Both the position numbers and the translations under genes were made by a program. From an uncultured Bacteroidales bacterium (lineage in GTDB: Bacteria > Bacteroidota > Bacteroidia > Bacteroidales > Bacteroidaceae), in NCBI GenBank assembly GCA_902781515.1, contig CACZJU010000013.1, positions 32,574-96,573 of the forward strand: a DNA stretch of 64,000 nucleotides, in the 5' to 3' direction. The notes under the pieces were generated by a model. The model did not search any database. It worked only from the letters and a program-made list of their open reading frames with translations, and was not told the DNA's origin. Below are positions 35,901-43,565 of the stretch, piece after piece (positions within the stretch are counted from its first letter, which is position 1; each line of letters begins with the position of its first letter).

Positions 35901-36234
35901 GCATACCTGTTACAACGACCTCGTCCAACTGCTGGCTCTGGTCGGGTTTCATGCGAACGACCTTTGCCTGAGCCAAACGTTTTCCGGATATCGTAAACGG
36001 TTCGTAGCCGATATACGAGATGACTATCGTCTCGTCTGTGCTGGAAACACCCAACGAGAAGTTACCATCAATATCGGTTACTACACCCTGCCCTGTTTTC
36101 TTCACCTTCACCGATGCACCGATAAGCGGTTCACCTGTCTCGTCGAGCACCTTACCACGAATGATTTCCGTAGCAGTCTGCGCTATTGACGAGAGTGAAA
36201 ATAGCAGGACAAATATCAAACTTCTAATTCTCAT
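32905..36234 (-). CDS. susC: SusC/RagA family TonB-linked outer-membrane protein
   Basis: 1109 residues. The outer-membrane active transporter of a Sus-like system. Order: signal peptide (SSIAQT), carboxypeptidase-regulatory-like domain (about 25-100, GKVLDETGEPLIGASVKVK), TonB-box-like linker LDEVVVTGMQ (about 103-112), plug (115-235, GVSVQNITGTFGTAPKIRIR, VDGVIIDDV), then the barrel ending CTLTLRLGI. It pairs with the following susD. An extra secreted gene lies just upstream with a 15-base gap. Confidence 0.95.
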   Translation of the reverse strand: MRIRSLIFVLLFSLSSIAQTATEIIRGKVLDETGEPLIGASVKVKKTGQGVVTDIDGNFSLGVSSTDETIVISYIGYEPFTISGKRLAQAKVVRMKPDQSQQLDEVVVTGMQRMDKRLFTGATTQLKAAETKIDGMADISRSLEGRAAGVSVQNITGTFGTAPKIRIRGATSIYGSSKPLWVVDGVIIDDVTDISADDLSSGDAETLISSAIAGLNPDDIESFQILKDGSATSIYGARAMSGVIVITTKKGSEGKSHVSYTGEYTMRLKPSYRNFNIMNSQEQMGVYRELEEKGWLNFSDTYRAAKSGVYGKMYQLINSYDDATGMFALPNTLEARNAYLREAEYRNTDWFDELFSNAVMHSHSASISAGTDKVSFYGSLSAMFDPGWYKQSKVQRYTANMNASIKMSKHLTLNLISMGSYRKQRAPGTLSQSVDAVHGEVKRDFDINPYSYAINSSRTLDPNESYTRNYSPFNIKSELDNNFINIDKTDLKFQGELKWKPLRGLEFSGLAAIQYSSATQEHQITENSNQAEAYRAMPDAVVREANPWLYLNPDMPNSLKYSILPVGGMYLKTDNKMRSVDFRLTGNWNHVFKETHIVNLFAGSEIGSVDRQRNYMNGWGMQYDKGELPFYTVDFFKKSIESGSDYYSLNHYFNRSAAFFANATYSYDARYTLNGTYRYEGTNRLGPSRQARWLPTWNVSGAWNMHEEKFFKSLKKVLSHLSLKASYSLTADPGPSSVSNATVVLRNYKPYRPFTNIQESGMEIEEPANESLTYEKKHELNIGIDLGFLDNRINIAFDWYRRNNFDLIGLVYTSGMGGSISKMANVASMSSHGEEFSITTKNIDKKSFKWETNFIYSHVTTEITDLQSSANAITLVSGRGFALEGYPARALFSFRFEGLNELGLPKIVNQNGEVVSNGESINFQSQVLDNLVYEGPSDPTFTGSLGNVFRFKGFRLNVFITYAFGNVVRLNPAFSSSYSDLDAMPREFINRWIMPGDELKTNIPVILTKRQVSEDSYMSTLYNAYNYSTARIAKGDFIRMKEISLSYDFPKKLLKPLKISDLSLKLQATNLFLIYSDKKLNGQDPEFFQAGGVSAPVPKQCTLTLRLGI

Positions 36235-36249
36235 CCTCTATGTAGATTT

Positions 36250-37155
36250 CTATTTCAGGACTACTTTCTTTCCATTCTGGATATATACACCTTTCGCCGA
36301 AGGTTCTACAACTTGTCCCTGAAGGTTATAGAACTTAGAGCCGAAGGTTCTAGAACCTTTGAAGACAGGGTCTATAGCCGTATTTCTTTCGTTGTTATTG
36401 AAATCCTCCTTAGTGGTCTCAACAAAGTGGGCATAATAAATCTCACCACCGGAAACTGTCACAGTGATACTACGAGTGTAGAGGGTCTCACCACCAGGAA
36501 TAGTCCAATGGTCGAACTTAAAGTATTTGTTACTACCGGTCTGAGGTACAAAAGACTCGCCAACAGCTGTAAAGGTTACTTGATCACCAATTTCGTTGTT
36601 GAGTTTGCTGCTCCAAACCTTACCATACCATTCCTGGTCCTCTGCCTGCATAGCGATATCGCCCTGAGTGAATACGGCATAAACCCTATCAGAGGGTTCT
36701 TCTTCATTGGCAATCTTATCCGCTAAAGCAGCCTCAGCCTCAATTTGGGCACTGCTCGATGAAGAGCCGTCACCATAATACGACTCGGGGTATATTTTGG
36801 CAGTAAAGAAATGGTCTGGACGAACATAAAACTGCTGGTCCTCGCCGTTGTCATACCTACCGTTCTTATTTGTGTCACGGGCAAAGCCGGCAAGCATCCA
36901 ACCATCTGCAACGTTGGGCTCTGCGACAATGAACGCCGTGCTGGCACCAATATTTACCGCACGATAAAACTCTGAAACAAAATCTTCTGGTATTTCATCA
37001 CCTTCATAATTCCAGTTCACATACACTAGTCCACCATCAACCGGTGTTGCTTCTGCCTTTACCCAAACAATATCACAAATATTCTGTGCAAAGGCCTGAC
37101 CAGATATTACCACAAAAGCCAAGAGCAACGCTTTCTTTAATATAGAAGTTTTCAT
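36250..37155 (-). CDS. Secreted protein with type IX-like C-terminal domain, upstream of susC
   Basis: 301 residues, signal peptide ending AFAQ. The central region is beta-rich (TFTAVGESFVPQTGSNKYFK, TITVTVSGGEIYYAHFVETT). A run SSSSS lies near 132. The C-terminus YNLQGQVVEPSAKGVYI then NGKKVVLK is a type IX sorting-like domain. The linker before it (FKGSRTFGSKF) is encoded by repeated CGAAGGTTCTA words (about 36296-36358). No known enzyme motif. It lies directly before susC in the same transcript and may be an accessory binding protein. Confidence 0.7.
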   Translation of the reverse strand: MKTSILKKALLLAFVVISGQAFAQNICDIVWVKAEATPVDGGLVYVNWNYEGDEIPEDFVSEFYRAVNIGASTAFIVAEPNVADGWMLAGFARDTNKNGRYDNGEDQQFYVRPDHFFTAKIYPESYYGDGSSSSSAQIEAEAALADKIANEEEPSDRVYAVFTQGDIAMQAEDQEWYGKVWSSKLNNEIGDQVTFTAVGESFVPQTGSNKYFKFDHWTIPGGETLYTRSITVTVSGGEIYYAHFVETTKEDFNNNERNTAIDPVFKGSRTFGSKFYNLQGQVVEPSAKGVYIQNGKKVVLK

Positions 37156-37190
37156 ATTCCTTATACCTTATTATATTATATATATGTATA

Positions 37191-39515
37191 TTATTTCAAT
37201 ACCACCTTCTTGCCACCAACGATGTAGAGACCCTTTGTTGGCTTAACAACCTTACGTCCGCTAAGGTCATATACCTCATTTGACACTTGACACTTGACAC
37301 TTGACACGTTTTCAATGCCATCACCGTTTTCCGTGAGTTTGTAAAGACGGAAGTTATCTATGTACCAATCTTGATAGTTAGCAGTTGGCTTGCACTGCAA
37401 CTGCAGGGGCATATCTGTGTCATCAGCCTTTGTGAACTCGATGGCATAGTCGTTCCAACCTGCGCCGTACTTGCCTCCTCCGGAAGTACCAACAGTTACA
37501 ATCTCACCTATGGGCTTGCTATTGAAGAATACATTAATAGTAAGATTATTAGAACCCATAGCAGTCATTGATAGTACGTATTTGCCAGCAGGCAAACCTG
37601 TCAACGTCTGCTTCAAGATTGAAGCTTCGTCCTTACATGCACGATAGTAATCGGTAGTTACACCATAAACGACCTTATCGACCTCACCAGTCTTGGGATT
37701 CGTCCAACCAGCCTTATCTGTACGTACTGTCATATTTTTCACACCCCAACCAGTTGGATTCTCTGTTGCATTTGCTCCGAGTATTTGAGCTGTGTAGTCT
37801 GTATTCTCAACACCTTCGCAATAATAATTCGATACGTAATAATTGAAGCAAGCTTCTGACAGGTTTTCTACCAACAATGCAGCGTGCGTAGCAGATTCTG
37901 CCACAGTAGTCGTCAAACTCTGAATTTGCTGATAGATGGACTCCTTTGCGTATGGATAGACATCTTTGTTATAATCCTCAGCAGCAGTCTTTGCCTTCTC
38001 AAAGTCAGAATAGTCAGACAATGACTTGTAGAACGCATTTGCCTTAGTGTTTATGGTTACACCATTGTCTCCAGCAATGGCCTCAGCAAGCTCCGTACGC
38101 TCCTTACCTGTAATGATACTGAACTGGCCAGCGTCAAGAAGAGCCTGAGCATCAGCCTTAACAAGCTGCAGAATAGTATCGTTGAGCGAAGCGGCATCCT
38201 TACCATAATAAATATGGAAATCATCCATGCGATAGACAACGCTTCCCTTGAAACCGATAGTAATTTCTCCAGCAGCAAACTCGCTGGCAGGCGAGAATAC
38301 ACGAAGGAAGAGGGCATCCGAACCGCCCAAACGTTCTGTGCTTGTACCACCAAGAACAATCTTTGCCTTGCCACCATTCAACTTAGCTGCTGCGATATAG
38401 TAACCAACAGGTAAATGACTGATGGTCTGAATGATATTGTTGGAACCTGTCGTGTTGAAGTAAGCAACATTCTTACCATCGATATAAGCATTCGACTCGG
38501 TATTGACTGGTTCAGCAATTGTACCGCTATTTACAGTCCATTCCCAAGGCTCAACCTTTCCTGTCTCAAACGAGTGGTTCGCAACGTATGAAGAAGTAAT
38601 ATCCACAACCTTTGTTGTTGCAGCCAAAGCTGTGCTCATAGCTGCGTAGAGAGTTTCAACCTGAGTTGGCACATCCTCCTGAGTTGTTGGCTCCTGAACG
38701 AATGCCTGTGCAACAGAAATCGCAGTTGTAAGATCAGCGTTTGCGAGTTCAGCATTCAGTGCCTGCGCCTTTGTAATAACATTTACCAAAGGTGTAGTCA
38801 CAACACCACCCTGATATTCCAGCTTAATATCATCAACTATAACAAAGTACGATGAACCATAGCAAATCTGGAAACGTCCCTTTGTTGGCTCTGTCAACTC
38901 TATGTCTAACACATCCTGATCCCAAGCATTACTTGCAAATTGTACACTGGCGCGTTTTGCTGGAATTAAATCATCTTCACCACCTCCAGTGGGCATAAAA
39001 CCAGTCTTTACATTGTTAACTTGCTGAGTTGGACCAGGATTGGAAGTCTGTCCGTTACGGGCATACAGATTAACTGTTAAGCGATATATTCCGGCTGGCA
39101 AAGTAATTTCATCAGTCTGCTGATAAATTAGACCTGCTGCACCACAAAAGCAAAGTCCTTTATTACCAGTCACACCACTTGCAGGTCCAGGTTCGCCGGC
39201 TGCAGCATACTGACCAGACTGTATATTACAGCCGTAGGTAACTACACCACCATTGGCATTCTTAGCTTGTTCCACAAGTTTCCAACCCTGAGACTCATAG
39301 TCAGTACCCTTTGGGGTATTCCAATGAGACCAAAGTTCTATCTTGTTGACATCAATATCCTTCTGATTATCGTGGTAAACCACTGTAGGCAATGCATCAC
39401 AAGCCTCAAAATCGGCATTTGTTATGTACTGGGCAGTAACGTCTGCCATTTGGGCAAAAACTGCACCAACGTTCAGCAACAAAGAAGTTGCGATAAGAAG
39501 TAAAGTTTTTCTCAT
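37191..39515 (-). CDS. Large secreted protein with C-terminal sorting domain, first gene of the Sus-like operon
   Basis: 774 residues from ATG at 39515 (MRKTLLLIATSLLLNV, cleavage near VFAQM); an upstream ATG at 39575 would precede the promoter. The N-terminal domain DVTAQYITNADFEACD resembles the DVTSKYIKNPTF region of the CotH protein at 4282, a carbohydrate-binding-like secreted domain. A second similar domain follows (VDITSSYVANHSFETGKVEPWEW), then helical linkers, then a third (YTAQILGANATENPTGWGV). The C-terminus YDLSGRKVVKPTKGLYIV then KKVVLK is type IX sorting-like, after a linker encoded by TGACACT words (37278-37308). Ligand unknown. Confidence 0.75.
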   Translation of the reverse strand: MRKTLLLIATSLLLNVGAVFAQMADVTAQYITNADFEACDALPTVVYHDNQKDIDVNKIELWSHWNTPKGTDYESQGWKLVEQAKNANGGVVTYGCNIQSGQYAAAGEPGPASGVTGNKGLCFCGAAGLIYQQTDEITLPAGIYRLTVNLYARNGQTSNPGPTQQVNNVKTGFMPTGGGEDDLIPAKRASVQFASNAWDQDVLDIELTEPTKGRFQICYGSSYFVIVDDIKLEYQGGVVTTPLVNVITKAQALNAELANADLTTAISVAQAFVQEPTTQEDVPTQVETLYAAMSTALAATTKVVDITSSYVANHSFETGKVEPWEWTVNSGTIAEPVNTESNAYIDGKNVAYFNTTGSNNIIQTISHLPVGYYIAAAKLNGGKAKIVLGGTSTERLGGSDALFLRVFSPASEFAAGEITIGFKGSVVYRMDDFHIYYGKDAASLNDTILQLVKADAQALLDAGQFSIITGKERTELAEAIAGDNGVTINTKANAFYKSLSDYSDFEKAKTAAEDYNKDVYPYAKESIYQQIQSLTTTVAESATHAALLVENLSEACFNYYVSNYYCEGVENTDYTAQILGANATENPTGWGVKNMTVRTDKAGWTNPKTGEVDKVVYGVTTDYYRACKDEASILKQTLTGLPAGKYVLSMTAMGSNNLTINVFFNSKPIGEIVTVGTSGGGKYGAGWNDYAIEFTKADDTDMPLQLQCKPTANYQDWYIDNFRLYKLTENGDGIENVSSVKCQVSNEVYDLSGRKVVKPTKGLYIVGGKKVVLK
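37278..37308. repeat. TGACACT words in frame before a sorting domain
   Basis: Four copies of an 8-base word (TGACACTT) encode VSSVKCQVS in the secreted protein at 37191. Confidence 0.75.
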
Positions 39516-39552
39516 AGTATGTATTTTTATTATTTTTTGGCACATTTGGGAG

Positions 39553-39560
39553 CAAAAATA
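39553..39560 (-). promoter_or_regulatory. Promoter -7 box of the Sus-like operon
   Basis: Minus-strand TATTTTTG, 37 bases before the ATG at 39515. No second strong box was seen before susC, so the seven genes (39515 to 27704) are probably one transcript. Confidence 0.65.
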
Positions 39561-39642
39561 AGAAAAAAACTTCAAAAAAGTCCTTAAATTTAAACTTTTT
39601 TGCAGTTAAAGGTCTCATTTCTCATCGAAATAGAGAAAAAAA

Positions 39643-39673
39643 TTAGGGGGCTACACCTTGTGCAGTCCCCTAA
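39643..39673 (-). terminator. Terminator of the small lipoprotein gene
   Basis: TTAGGGG/CCCCTAA arms (39643-39649 and 39667-39673) with inner CAC/GTG, followed on the minus strand by a run of seven Ts. Strong intrinsic terminator. Confidence 0.8.
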
Positions 39674-39697
39674 GACCTATTGTTCGGCTACTATTGC

Positions 39698-39862
39698 TTA
39701 TGCAACGGTGTCGGCAGCAACAGTGTCAACAGCTACGGTATCAACAACCTCTACAGTGTCAACTGCAGTGCTGTCCTCAGCCTGCTCGGCCTTTGTACCG
39801 TTTCCGCAAGAAGCGAAAGAAATAGCTGCTACAGCTACGAACATGAATGCTAACTTTTTCAT
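39698..39862 (-). CDS. Tiny lipoprotein, 54 residues, DTV-repeat
   Basis: MKKLAFMFVAVAAISFASC is a full lipoprotein signal with lipobox Cys19; the mature part is only 35 residues and ends with four DTV-containing repeats (VDTVEVVDTVAVDTV...). It is framed by a promoter (39922-39915) and a terminator, so it is a stand-alone gene. Highly similar tiny lipoproteins occur in many Bacteroidota, often highly expressed. They likely coat the outer membrane or shape the envelope; function unknown. Confidence 0.8.
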   Translation of the reverse strand: MKKLAFMFVAVAAISFASCGNGTKAEQAEDSTAVDTVEVVDTVAVDTVAADTVA

Positions 39863-39914
39863 TTTTTTCTTTTGTTAAATTAGTAAAACAATCAATTGCT
39901 TTTTAAAACCGGTG

Positions 39915-39922
39915 CAAAGGTA
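39915..39922 (-). promoter_or_regulatory. -7 box of the tiny lipoprotein gene
   Basis: Minus-strand TACCTTTG matches TAnnTTTG, followed by a leader of about 53 bases to the ATG at 39862. Confidence 0.7.
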
Positions 39923-40005
39923 CAAACTTTTTTAATACTACGTATAACTTTTTACAATATTTTTTCAAAAATCGTTAATTTTTATGCTTTTTCGCACATT
40001 TTTCG

Positions 40006-40013
40006 TAACTTTA
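40006..40013 (+). promoter_or_regulatory. Probable -7 box of mtaB
   Basis: TAACTTTA (one base from TAnnTTTG) 18 bases before the ATG at 40032. Confidence 0.5.
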
Positions 40014-40031
40014 GCCTCGATTTTAGTACAA

Positions 40032-41348
40032 ATGAAGGAAGAAAAGTGTTTAAAAGGGAAACGAGCAGTGTTTTTCACGCTGGGCTGTAAATTGAACTTT
40101 GCAGAGACTGCCACTGTGGCTTCCCGATTAGAGGAACTCGGAGTATGTCGAGCTAAAAAAGGTGAAACGGCAGACATATGTTTTGTGAACACATGTAGCG
40201 TTACAGAAGTAGCTGACCATAAATGTCGCCAGACAATACACCGACTGATACGCCAAAACCCTGGAGCTTTGGTGGTGGTAACCGGCTGCTATGCACAACT
40301 GAAACCAATAGAGGTGTCACAGATTGAAGGTGTGGATATGGTGCTTGGCACAGCACAGAAGGGCAAGGTGGTTGAAAAGATTGTGCACTATTTCTCAGAG
40401 CACACAGATGAAACGGAGCACACAGAGCTTAAAGAGGCTCCCTTCGTTCCATCATGTTCATGCGGGGACAGAACTCGATATTTCCTTAAAGTACAAGACG
40501 GATGTGACTATTTCTGCACATACTGCACGATACCCTTCGCGAGAGGGCGCAGTCGCAATGGCTCAATAGCCTCTATGGTTGCACAGGCTGAAGAGGTGGT
40601 AAGGAAAGGCGGTAAAGAGATTGTTCTTACAGGAGTGAACATCGGCGACTTTGGCCGCTCCACAGGTGAAACATTTATCAATCTTATTCGTGCTCTTGAT
40701 GAAGTTAAAGGAATAGAGCGCTATCGCATAAGTAGTATCGAACCGAACCTGCTGACGGACGAGGTTCTGGAGTTCTGTGCTAACAGCCGTGCTTTTATGC
40801 CCCACTTTCATGTTCCTTTGCAATCCGGCAGCGACGAGGTGCTCAAGTTGATGCACCGCCGCTACGATACGGCCTTGTTTGAACAGAAGATGAAGAGAAT
40901 CAAGGAGCTCATGCCTGATGCCTTTATCGGTGTTGATGTAATAGTAGGTATGAGAGGTGAAACCGATGAACTCTTCCAACAGGCGCTGGACTTTATGAAC
41001 CGTATGCCAGTCAGCCAGTACCATGTATTCAGTTATAGCGAACGCCCAGGCACTAAAGCTCTAAACATTCCACTAAAAGTGCGACCGGAAGAAAAGCATT
41101 GTCGCAGCCAACAAGTAATGAAGGTAAGCGACTCTCACGCGCGCGCGTTTTATAATAGGTATATAGGGAGTACACGTCCTGTATTGTTGGAACACGGAAA
41201 GCGCAAAGGCATACTTGGAGGTTTTACTGACAATTATATACGAGTAGAATACATACCACAAAACGAAGATATGGACAACTCGATAGTTCCACTAAAGCTT
41301 ATAGGTTGGAATACAGACCATACTGCATTAATTGGAGAAACATTATGA
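40032..41348 (+). CDS. mtaB: tRNA t6A37 methylthiotransferase MtaB
   Basis: 438 residues from the ATG at 40032 (an upstream ATG at 39984 would be in the promoter). Radical SAM enzyme that makes ms2t6A37 in tRNA. Seen: the N-terminal cluster domain (FFTLGCKLNFAE, VNTCSVTEVADHKCRQ, VVTGCYAQ) with three cysteines; the radical SAM triad C158-C162-C165 (CDYFCTYC); and RYRISSIEPNLL, HFHVPLQSGSDEVLKLM. The C-terminus is TRAM-like. Its stop overlaps the next start by ATGA. Confidence 0.94.
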   Translation: MKEEKCLKGKRAVFFTLGCKLNFAETATVASRLEELGVCRAKKGETADICFVNTCSVTEVADHKCRQTIHRLIRQNPGALVVVTGCYAQLKPIEVSQIEGVDMVLGTAQKGKVVEKIVHYFSEHTDETEHTELKEAPFVPSCSCGDRTRYFLKVQDGCDYFCTYCTIPFARGRSRNGSIASMVAQAEEVVRKGGKEIVLTGVNIGDFGRSTGETFINLIRALDEVKGIERYRISSIEPNLLTDEVLEFCANSRAFMPHFHVPLQSGSDEVLKLMHRRYDTALFEQKMKRIKELMPDAFIGVDVIVGMRGETDELFQQALDFMNRMPVSQYHVFSYSERPGTKALNIPLKVRPEEKHCRSQQVMKVSDSHARAFYNRYIGSTRPVLLEHGKRKGILGGFTDNYIRVEYIPQNEDMDNSIVPLKLIGWNTDHTALIGETL

Positions 41349-42361
41349 AGGATATTGCAATAGTGATACTGAACTGGAACGGAGCTGAGATGATGCGTCG
41401 TTTTCTGCCTTCAGTTGTAGAAAATAGTATGGAGGCAGACATCGTAGTGATTGATAACGGCTCAACTGATGACAGCCTTCAGTATCTCGAAACAGAAATG
41501 CCGAATGTGCGTCGCATTGTATTAGACAAGAATTATGGCTTTGCAGAAGGATACCATTTGGGATTGGCAAAGGTGGAAGCAAAATACTTTCTGCTCCTGA
41601 ATAGTGATGTGGAAGTCCACAAGGGCTGGCTAAAGCCAATGATTACCTACATGGAAGCACACCCAGAAGTGGCTGCCTGTCAACCAAAACTGCTGTGCCA
41701 ATGGGCACCAGAGAAATTCGAATATGCCGGAGCCTCAGGAGGTTTCATCGATGCACTTGGATATCCTTATTGCAGAGGTCGTGTTTTTGGAACTGTTGAA
41801 AAGGATAATGGGCAGTATGATGATATTCTGCCTGTAATGTGGGCAACAGGTGCTGCACTGATGATTCGCAGTTCCGACTATTGGGAAGTTGGTGGACTCG
41901 ACGGACGTTTCTTTGCGCACCAAGAAGAGATTGACCTTTGCTGGCGTCTGCGCAGCCGCGGACGCGGTATTGTAGTTATTCCACAAAGTGTTGCCTACCA
42001 TTTAGGTGGCGGTACCTTACCCCAAGGGAACCCACACAAGGATTATCTAAACTTCCGCAACAATCTGTTGCTTCTTTACAAGAATCTTCCAGAGGAACGA
42101 TTGAAATCTGTAATGCGTATTCGCTGGTGGCTTGATGCGTTGGCCTCTGTTCAGTTCCTATTGAAGGGACAGACAGGTTCGTTCAAGGCCGTATGGCGTG
42201 CACGCAGAGATTTCCACAAAATACGGCCAGACTTCGATAAAGACCGTCGCGAGAACCTGCAACGAACCATCCTCTCCCCCATTCCTGAGCAGGCAACGTT
42301 TTCTCTGTTGTGGCAATATTACATTAAAGGACGAAAAACATGGAAGCAGCTCTATACCTGA
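41345..42361 (+). CDS. Family 2 glycosyltransferase
   Basis: 338 residues from the ATG at 41345. GT-A fold: IVILNWNG (7-14), VIDNGSTDDS (36-45), YGFAEGYH-type segment, LNSDVEV metal site, the GGLDGRFFAHQEEIDLCWRLR acceptor region (family-typical for rhamnosyl-like transferases) and a C-terminal amphipathic region. It is soluble and likely peripheral at the inner membrane. Overlaps mtaB by 4 bases and the following methylase gene by 22 bases. Its sugar donor and acceptor are unknown; the mtaB context does not reveal a cell-surface cluster. Confidence 0.88.
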   Translation: MKDIAIVILNWNGAEMMRRFLPSVVENSMEADIVVIDNGSTDDSLQYLETEMPNVRRIVLDKNYGFAEGYHLGLAKVEAKYFLLLNSDVEVHKGWLKPMITYMEAHPEVAACQPKLLCQWAPEKFEYAGASGGFIDALGYPYCRGRVFGTVEKDNGQYDDILPVMWATGAALMIRSSDYWEVGGLDGRFFAHQEEIDLCWRLRSRGRGIVVIPQSVAYHLGGGTLPQGNPHKDYLNFRNNLLLLYKNLPEERLKSVMRIRWWLDALASVQFLLKGQTGSFKAVWRARRDFHKIRPDFDKDRRENLQRTILSPIPEQATFSLLWQYYIKGRKTWKQLYT

Positions 42362-43044
42362 TACCCTGCACGCTTGGCGATACACCAATTGACCAAGTGT
42401 TGCCTTCATATAATACCGATGTGATAAATGGTATTCGTCATTTTATCGTAGAGGAAGTTCGTACTGCACGTCGTTTCCTTCGTCGCGTAAACCATGAGTT
42501 CCCCATTGATGATAGTGTATTCTATGAAATGGGGAAAAGGAGCGACGCTAACGTCTATGCTTCTTTCCTGAAGCCTATTTCCGAAGGATTGCCAGTGGGC
42601 GTTATTAGCGAAGCCGGTTGTCCTGCCGTAGCAGATCCAGGAGCAGACATTGTAGCCATAGCTCAACGCAAGGGAATAAGAGTTATCCCACTCGTGGGGC
42701 CCAACAGCATGATTATGGCAGTTATGGCTAGTGGACTGAACGGACAGAGTTTTGCCTTTAACGGCTATTTGCCTATTGATGATAGTGAACGCGCTCAAAA
42801 AATAAAGTTTCTCGAACAACGAGCACAACGCGAAAAACAAACACAACTATTTATAGAAACACCATATCGCAACCGAAAGATGTTCGAGACTTTAGTCCGT
42901 ACACTTTCACCAAAAACACGTATGTCAATAGCTGCAGGCATCACCACTCAAGATGAATGGATTCGCACACATACTATTGCAGAATGGCGCAAGGAAACAT
43001 TGCCCGACATCAGCAAAGTGCCGGCAATATTCCTTATTCTTTAA
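42340..43044 (+). CDS. RsmI-like SAM-dependent methylase (tetrapyrrole methylase fold)
   Basis: 234 residues. Shows the TP-methylase signature: LYLIPCTLGD (start), SEAGCPAVADPGADIV, VPLVGPNS-like PLVGPNSMIMAVMASGL, and ETPYRNRKMFETLV. RsmI methylates C1402 of 16S rRNA (2'-O). The length is shorter than canonical RsmI (about 280), lacking the C-terminal domain, as is usual for a Bacteroidota short paralogue, so its exact target is uncertain. It starts 22 bases inside the glycosyltransferase gene end, likely co-translated. Confidence 0.82.
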   Translation: MEAALYLIPCTLGDTPIDQVLPSYNTDVINGIRHFIVEEVRTARRFLRRVNHEFPIDDSVFYEMGKRSDANVYASFLKPISEGLPVGVISEAGCPAVADPGADIVAIAQRKGIRVIPLVGPNSMIMAVMASGLNGQSFAFNGYLPIDDSERAQKIKFLEQRAQREKQTQLFIETPYRNRKMFETLVRTLSPKTRMSIAAGITTQDEWIRTHTIAEWRKETLPDISKVPAIFLIL

Positions 43045-43062
43045 ATTATTATTAGTTACGAG

Positions 43063-43563
43063 TTACTCCCAAACTTCGTCAAGAGGTTTGCGTGTCTTAG
43101 GCTTGAGTTCGTCAGAAGGATAACCCAAGGGCACTAAAACGGCAGGCTGATATCCTTCAGGGACAATGCCAGTAGACATAAGCGCATCCACATCGAAGTT
43201 GCAGACCCAACAGTTTCCCAAGCCTTGTTCCGATGCAGCCAAGCACAGGTGTTCAGTAGCAATGGCAATATCAATATCTGCGTGGTTATGTCCATCGCAT
43301 CGACGAGTCCAAGCCTCATCTTCACGCTTCAAGCATACGACTATTGCGGGTGCCGTCTGTATCCATTCACGTTTATAGCACTGACAAATTTTTTCTAATC
43401 TCTCTTTGTCAGTTATAAGTATAAAACGCCAAGGTTGCAAGTTTACTGCCGAAGGAGCCAAACGCACACATTCGCGAATGTATTGCAGTTTTTCTTCGGG
43501 GATAGGGTCGCTCTTGTAATTACGACAACTGTAACGTTGCGTGCATAGTTCCTGGAATGTCAT
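43063..43563 (-). CDS. Nitroreductase family protein
   Basis: 166 residues. FMN-dependent oxidoreductase family: RYSCRNYKSDPIPEEKL (FMN phosphate site, N-terminal), APSAVNLQPWRFI, and LCLAASEQGLGNCWVC near the dimer interface, with LVPLGYPSDELKPKTRK at the end. Likely reduces nitro or quinone compounds with NAD(P)H. It is 2 bases downstream of the DUF4435 gene, so it is part of that operon, though a functional link is only inferred. Confidence 0.9.
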   Translation of the reverse strand: MTFQELCTQRYSCRNYKSDPIPEEKLQYIRECVRLAPSAVNLQPWRFILITDKERLEKICQCYKREWIQTAPAIVVCLKREDEAWTRRCDGHNHADIDIAIATEHLCLAASEQGLGNCWVCNFDVDALMSTGIVPEGYQPAVLVPLGYPSDELKPKTRKPLDEVWE

Positions 43564-43565
43564 AT

